Assembly: GCF_014839805.1 (NCBI RefSeq)
Contig: NC_051129.1
Coordinates: 10,792,920 to 10,856,919, forward strand
Length of the DNA: 64,000 bases
Reading direction: 5' to 3'
Source: Manduca sexta
Taxonomy: Eukaryota > Arthropoda > Insecta > Lepidoptera > Sphingidae
Below are positions 58,440-64,000 of this stretch, piece by piece. Each line of letters starts with the position of its first letter. Within the stretch, counting starts at the first letter, position 1. Both the position numbers and the translations under genes were made by a program. The notes under the pieces are model-generated. The model was given only the letters and a program-made list of their open reading frames with translations, was not told the origin of the DNA and did no database searches.

Positions 58440-59685
58440 TATGTTTCTGAGATTATTGGATGTTAACCCAATCATGATTATAGCCATGCATGGATTTGGA
58501 TTAAGTCTAGCACAAAGACCGATAATTATTGGATTTACATGTAGATTATATTTATCCCATAGAATGCATAATAGGACTATTCTATTTCGAGTTTTATGTG
58601 AACAAGCACAAACTTGGTGTAAATAAAAAAAAATCCCTTGGCTTAATTAAACACTTATCAAACCTAAAACTACTATAAGTGTTACCTCACTTATAATAAA
58701 GTTCACACACCAATGTTGAAAGAAATCAAGTCAAAATACATGGTAAGGCAGCGTAGGTACTCCATTACTCGTGCAAAAAAAACGCACATCAAAATATCAT
58801 CTTCGTGAATCGTGTAAAAAACGACAGCGTTTCTTTTTGCCGTTTCATGGACATTTAGGCTCTCGCTGTATCATTAGGGGCTAAGTGAAGACGTAAAAAT
58901 ATCGAATACAGTCCCTCGTACATTGTCAATCGTAAATTTTTATAATATAGGTCTAGTCTAGTGCTTTTTTAGTATTTTTTTACATCGGCAATAAAACTAA
59001 CATGACGTAAGACTTGAGAGTCATCAAGTGATGTACTACATTAAACTTGCTTACTATATTTTTGATTACTGATACAATTATGACAAATTCCTTTTATGGA
59101 CTTGTAGTTTAAAGTAGATAGAATTCTATGGTTTATTTTACAGCATAATATTAAAAGTTTACAAGTGTTTAAAAGTGTTCACAGTACTTGCTTTATATGT
59201 TTATTTTTTTCATCATTCGTCAACAAATAATAGAAAAATATGTTACGGTATATTATGTGATCTTAAAAGGTCACTTCCGTCTGTTACAGTTTTAATGTAA
59301 GCATAAAGCAAGTGTATAATTGTGCCGGCAATTAGTTTTAAAATGCCTTTGTAGAAACTACGATATGGCATAAACATTTTCTGGTAAGCTGAGGAGAGAA
59401 ATAAAATAAATAATATGGCAGATTAGTAATATAATAATTTGAAATCAAGAATTTCCTAACTTATTATCTTGAAGTATCACTGCTATTCTTTTTTTGTGCA
59501 ATAACTGCTTAAGGGTGAATTTAATAACGATTAGGTTATGCAAAATTGGCTACAAATAGATTTTGAGACAAACAAGCGCCTAGTCTGAATACTAAGTGGG
59601 GATCCTGTTATGAATTATAATTTTTATTGACAGAAAATTGTAATCTAATTTTCAATAATGTTATATTCCAGGGATACAATAATAA
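58440..59685. other. Intergenic or intronic, nothing identified
   Basis: No gene, SINE or MITE recognised. Confidence 0.45.
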
Positions 59686-59689
59686 TACT

Positions 59690-59885
59690 TATATTTATAC
59701 TAATACAAAAGTGTATGAAGAGGTTTTGATAATTGCTAAAGTACGCGGAATTGCTGAACGGTTTTGGATGAAATTTGGCAGACGGATAAATATTGTCTTG
59801 TATTATATATATAGGATTTATTTATCCAAGAAAATTGAGTCTTTATCTCGGGTAAAGTCTTTGACGCAAGCGAAACCGCGGACAC
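59690..59885 (+). mobile_element. Helitron-like fragment
   Basis: AATTGCTGAACGGTTTTGGA, TGAAATTTGGCAGACGG and GACGCAAGCGAAACCGCGGA; the 5' and extreme 3' ends are degraded. Confidence 0.5.
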
Positions 59886-59942
59886 CGAGCCCATTCATAT
59901 TACAAAAAAACCCGCCGCGTCTATCTGTATGTAATAAACTTA

Positions 59943-60213
59943 CCCCCTTATTCATAGACGTTTTTTATCGAACGACGAAGCATTGCTGTGATAACAAGTC
60001 TGTTTCTCAGCTTTGTTCATCTGACAGCGTGCTGTTTGTTGAGCTTTGTTTATCTGACAGCCAACTAGATTCATGTTGTATCTCAATATTATCCAATCAC
60101 AACCGCCCTATGTCTACGCACTGCAGTGGCTGCCACGCCGTCAGCACTAAGAAACAGACTTGTTATCACAGCAATGTTCCATGCTTAGATAAATAACGTC
60201 TATGAATAGGGCG
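59943..60213. mobile_element. MITE-3, 271 bp, TTA-flanked
   Basis: Inverted repeats of about 65 bp start with CCCTTATTCATAGACG and include TGCTGTGATAACAAGTCTGT in both arms. Flanked by TTA at 59940-59942 and 60214-60216, the 3-bp duplication typical of PIF/Harbinger elements. A minus-strand-like interior matches the copy at 50.5 kb. The long open frame across it is accidental. Confidence 0.85.
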
Positions 60214-60352
60214 TTAGACTATTAAAAGGAATTTCGATGAAAATTGTTATGGAGATATGGAGATGGGAACGTTACTAGGTTCAGCACATACTACTTTTTA
60301 AACCGATATTTGAGTCTAGATTCTGAACTGATACTTTTTAACCTGAAAAAAT

Positions 60353-60511
60353 ATATCTACGGTTGAAAGGCTAATTGTACTAAAGCGACATTTTTGCGAC
60401 AATTTGTTTCATACATATTTAAAATCAGCTCTTTTTTTCTTTTTTAATCTAGTTAAAATTTTTCGAAAAAATATGTTGCTTAGGCCAATTATACTTCCAA
60501 CCGTCGATATA
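60353..60511. mobile_element. MITE-4 copy
   Basis: Inverted ends ACGGTTGAAAGGCTAATTG and AATTATACTTCCAACCGT, each bordering a GCGACAT or ATGTTGC motif. No coding. Target duplication not resolved. Confidence 0.7.
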
Positions 60512-61009
60512 ACGGGTCTTTTATGTCGGAAAAACTCTTTCACGTGGGCAAAGCCGCAACCAAAAGCTGGTAATCAAGCACTTTATAATTTTAAAAACAT
60601 CTAATAACGATTTGTGAATGTCGCTTATTTGGAATCGCTTTTAAACTAGATATAAACTAAGGATTTCACCGGTAAACATTTTTAATCTCAGATTAACCTA
60701 ATTACAGTTTCCTCTTAAACCATCGAATAATTGTTAAATATAAGGAAAGATTCAAAACAGAGATTAATTAAAACACTGTTTAATACCGTTTTATTATAAA
60801 CTCCTCTAAATGGAGATTAATATATTATTCCCAGAATTGTTTTAATGTTATTTTAAATTTCCATAACAAATTCCGAGCCAAGTTTTTGAAGTTAAGGGCT
60901 CTATGACTTTTTTTCATACCAGCATGGCAATCCGACCCCGTAGAAGTTAATGATGTAAATGTCGACCGGGTTTAACATTTAAAACAAGAAAATACATATT
61001 TTCTTTACT

Positions 61010-61249
61010 TGCACGGCAAACTGCAACGCACCTGATGGTAAGTGAAGTGGAGTCCAATAGCATGTCGACTGACGAGAGATGATTAACCCCCGACAGTAGG
61101 CACAATTATGTCGGCCTGTCGGAACCGGATCATACACAGGTTGATCCCAGAACGCGACACACTTACAAGAGCCACAATGGCAGATTTTACCATCTTGGGT
61201 ACGGTGGTCGCTATCCGGGCGAATATAAAATATATGCTATCACCAACAA
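61010..61249 (-). repeat. Repeat A copy
   Basis: Plus strand: TTGCACGGCAAACTGCAACG, ATTATGTCGGCCTGTCGGAA, TATCCGGGCGAATATAAAAT. Confidence 0.8.
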
Positions 61250-61599
61250 ATCTATTATCCTTTTACCTGATACCGTAATAGTAAAATTGACTAAACAGCC
61301 GCAATATTATATACCTACTAAACTATCATAATAAAATGACATTAAACTTTTCTAAACGACATAATGTTATACAATAAATATCATTTAGCTTATTGAAAAA
61401 TATCTATTATACTATGAGATAAAACCACATTCACCAAAATCGGCACCAATTTTTTTCTCTCAACCCAATTGAAACAGCATGTCTGGTAAAAAAACTATTT
61501 CCGAATTTTGGTTGATAGAATATAGAAAAGAAAATAATTTTATTATTACAAAAGGTATTGGAAAAACGTGACTGGTTTCATTTAAAAACATCTAAAAGT

Positions 61600-61825
61600 A
61601 AATGTGTCACGGTATAAGTTGTGTTGCGGGGTGCGATACCGCTCTGAGGCCCCGGCTCGAGAAAAGAGATATTAGGTCTTCAGTATCAGCCCGGAGCCTA
61701 GAATTTGTGCCGAGGCTAGGCCTGCCCTCTGTGACATCGTGGGATGTAAGACATTTGCAAATGGTGGGTATACTGGTAGCGCCTTTACCTACAACTTTGG
61801 GGATAATGTGTGTTTATTTCTTGTT
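61600..61825 (+). mobile_element. SINE-2, strongly diverged
   Basis: A TATCAGCCCGGAGCCTAGAA and ATTTGTGCC core and a GACATCGTGGGATG segment identify it. The head is altered (CTCGAGAAAAG in place of box B). Confidence 0.7.
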
Positions 61826-62164
61826 TGTATAAAGTAAATAAAATACGCTAAAGATCTAGAAGTGCAATTACAGATAGCACTGAATTAGTGTGATTATGAC
61901 TTACGTAGCACATTAGATTCAATTTAGTAAAAATAGCGGTCAACAAATCGTAATAGCATTTCAGAAATAAATCATTCGGCATCTATTTTCAAACTCGTGT
62001 TGGACATTAACTAAAATTATGTCTTCCCACGCGCCGTATGTTTGAATAGCAAATACAAACTTTTATCTCTTTTGTAAAGGCGATGTGTCCATAGGCGAAT
62101 TAGTTCTTCTCAATGCAAGATTTTTAATTATACATTAGAAGGCAATTTATTCTTCTTTTAGGGT

Positions 62165-62408
62165 GATTAATAGAGGAGATTAGAGGAACTAAGAAGAGGC
62201 AACAGGTGCAGCACTCGCTTTCCGCCGTGTTGTGTTCCGTCCCATGATGTGATAGGGAGCGAGCCTATCGCCTTAGCGGGCATAAATTCCAGACTACGAG
62301 TTGGTACCGAGTAAAAAAACTCAATCTAACTTTACCCGATCCTTAGATCGAACTCAAGACCTCAGCACTGCAGTAGTACCCTAATACAACTACGCCACCG
62401 AAGCAGTT
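62165..62408 (-). mobile_element. SINE-2, diverged
   Basis: The plus strand shows CCGTCCCATGATGTGATAGG, GCGAGCCTATCGCC, and ends at ACAACTACGCCACCGAAGCA: the reversed family with a decayed box B. Confidence 0.8.
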
Positions 62409-62419
62409 CAATACTGAGG

Positions 62420-63600
62420 TTTAAGAAGAGCTTTATTTCTCATTAAGAATTGCATATAATTCACTTACTGAGAAATAATGTTCAAAACTATAATAATTGT
62501 TATGATTGAATTTTCTTACACAAAGCGTAACTCATGGAGATAGGCCCTAATGTTTTCAGTCGTATCAATGCGACGGTACGCACGGCCGGTTTCCATGGCA
62601 ACGGGAACGATCGCTATTAAACCTATAGCACATTATAGCAGATGGATCGTAAGCCGCGTTATATCGTCGGCAACATATGGATTGGCTACAAAAACTCAGC
62701 GCTGTTTCCAAATTTGTAGATGGCAATTTAGTATCAAACGACATGTTTTACTAACTTCGTAAATGCGAAAATAACGTTCTCACGAATTTGACTTTGTTAT
62801 TTATAACGTTTTGGACGGGTACGCGATTTATTCGTACGATAATGACACCTAGAAATTATTTGAAAAACAGCAACTAATTTATATAAATAACGCCGGTTTA
62901 TGTTTAAATAATATTTTAATAACAAGCATAGGAGTCTAAATTATCCGCATATACTTATCGTACTTTTTCAAATAGGCCAAAACCGTTGTAAAAAACGAGA
63001 CAAATATTATGTTGCTAAGATCGGCTTGTCGGCCACCGCGGTCACCTCTATGATGACAACTTGTCAACGCGCAAACACAATTTAGTCACGTTATACTTGT
63101 GTCAGAAGGAATCACAACACAATTAAATGCTGCCAAAGACGTTTACATTCAAATATAAGTAATAGTATTACTTCTATGCTTGTTATTGTTCTGAGACGTA
63201 AATGTAAGAAAACTATTCAGAAATCTGTAAATATTCCCGGGGAGCCATTAAGAGCATTCCTTACGTAATGACCGTTGGTTTATGCTTACAAGAAATTTAC
63301 GACCGAATAAAACCACTTTCAAAAGGTGTTACCGATTTTTAATGTTTCTCAGGAGCAAGCGAACAGACGACAGCGGGGTGTTAGTGTATTTATTTATATA
63401 TTATATTATATTACTCTTTCGTCTGATGTAGGCGATGCGTGGTGTTCGAAATAGAAATGCTTCGTATTGTCGATGATTGGAATACTTAAATTAATGGGAA
63501 GCAATTGTAGTTTAGTTTTCTAATATAATTAAATAGGACTTGATAAAATATTTTTAGAGGATTTATTTATATCCTTGCCGTAAACTTCTTCCAATAATTT
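62420..63600. other. Intergenic or intronic, nothing identified
   Basis: A GC-richer patch at 62560-62720 has a 70-codon frame with no recognisable domain. It could hold an upstream receptor exon, but nothing proves it. Confidence 0.4.
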
Positions 63601-63621
63601 TCTTGAATTATTTGTCTTAAA

Positions 63622-63927
63622 AGCGGTGAAAGCCTAGTTGGTTGTGGAACGGACTGTCGAGACGAATGTCTGCAGGTTCAAAACCCAAGGGCACACACCT
63701 ATTATTTTTTCTTTAATGTGTGTATTCTTTGTGAATTATCGCTTGCTTAAACGGTGAAGGGAAACATTATGAGGAAACCTGCATACCTGAGAATTTCTCT
63801 ATAGGAGTTTTGAGGGTGTGTGAAGTCTACCAACCCGCACTAGGCCAGCGTGGTGGACTAAGGCCCAATTCTTCTCAGTATTAGAGGAGGCCTGTGCCCA
63901 GTTATGGGGCAGTGTATTAGTATTATA
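63622..63927 (+). mobile_element. SINE-1, full length
   Basis: Duplication TATTTGTCTTAAA at 63609-63621 and 63928-63940. Head GCGGTGAAAGCCTAGTTGG, box B GGTTCAAAACCCAAGGG, body and tail as in the other copies. Confidence 0.9.
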
Positions 63928-64000
63928 TATTTGTCTTAAATTTTAAGAGCAGTTGCCTGATTGGCATTTATTTCTGGGGTAATATAGCAATAATACATAT

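Noticed and set aside
59627..60196. 189-codon open frame
   Set aside because: It crosses a Helitron-like fragment and then the MITE-3 element; composite by chance.

Overview
The window looks like one stretch of an AT-rich moth or butterfly (Lepidoptera) nuclear genome. The clues are: an insect-type neuropeptide GPCR read on the minus strand; tRNA-derived SINEs with lepidopteran-style heads; dispersed repeats of a kind I associate with lepidopteran genomes; and non-LTR retrotransposons with short tandem-repeat 3' tails. There is no bacterial-type gene organisation, operon, CRISPR array or rRNA. The species cannot be named from the sequence alone.

Only one host gene is supported: a RYamide (neuropeptide) receptor on the minus strand at 56181-57509. 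All seven transmembrane helices lie in one uninterrupted coding block. The reading frame breaks twice, each time in a short A/T run: one base too many at 56963-56968 and one too few at 56497-56500. With both allowed for, the product is about 442 residues. The breaks are either assembly errors or a real inactivation, and this is the main biological question in the window.

The rest is intergenic DNA dense in transposable elements. Left third (1-16.5 kb): several MITE families, a three-layer nest near 9-10 kb (a hAT-type MITE inside a poly(A) retroposon, each with its own target-site duplication), and a nearly complete but decayed Jockey/CR1-like LINE at 12.4-15.6 kb. Middle (16.5-36.6 kb): SINEs, many copies of a 240-bp dispersed repeat (Repeat A), a retroposon nested in one of those copies, two TTAA-flanked MITE copies (one expanded into a ~250-bp palindrome), a 5'-truncated LINE at 33.8-35.3 kb, and a second hAT MITE that hosts a SINE. 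Right part (36.6-64 kb): more SINEs, a minus-strand LINE C-terminal fragment at 49.6-50.3 kb whose end resembles Repeat A, a TTA-flanked MITE family, then the receptor gene and its flanks.

Family labels used below: SINE-1 and SINE-2 have tRNA-like heads; SINE-3 is a third probable tRNA-derived SINE; Repeats A and B are dispersed units of unresolved class; MITE-1 to MITE-5 are inverted-repeat elements. These labels are local to this annotation. I found no clearly new multi-gene system. The most interesting items are the broken receptor, the nested insertions, the palindromic MITE and the apparent link between Repeat A and a LINE.
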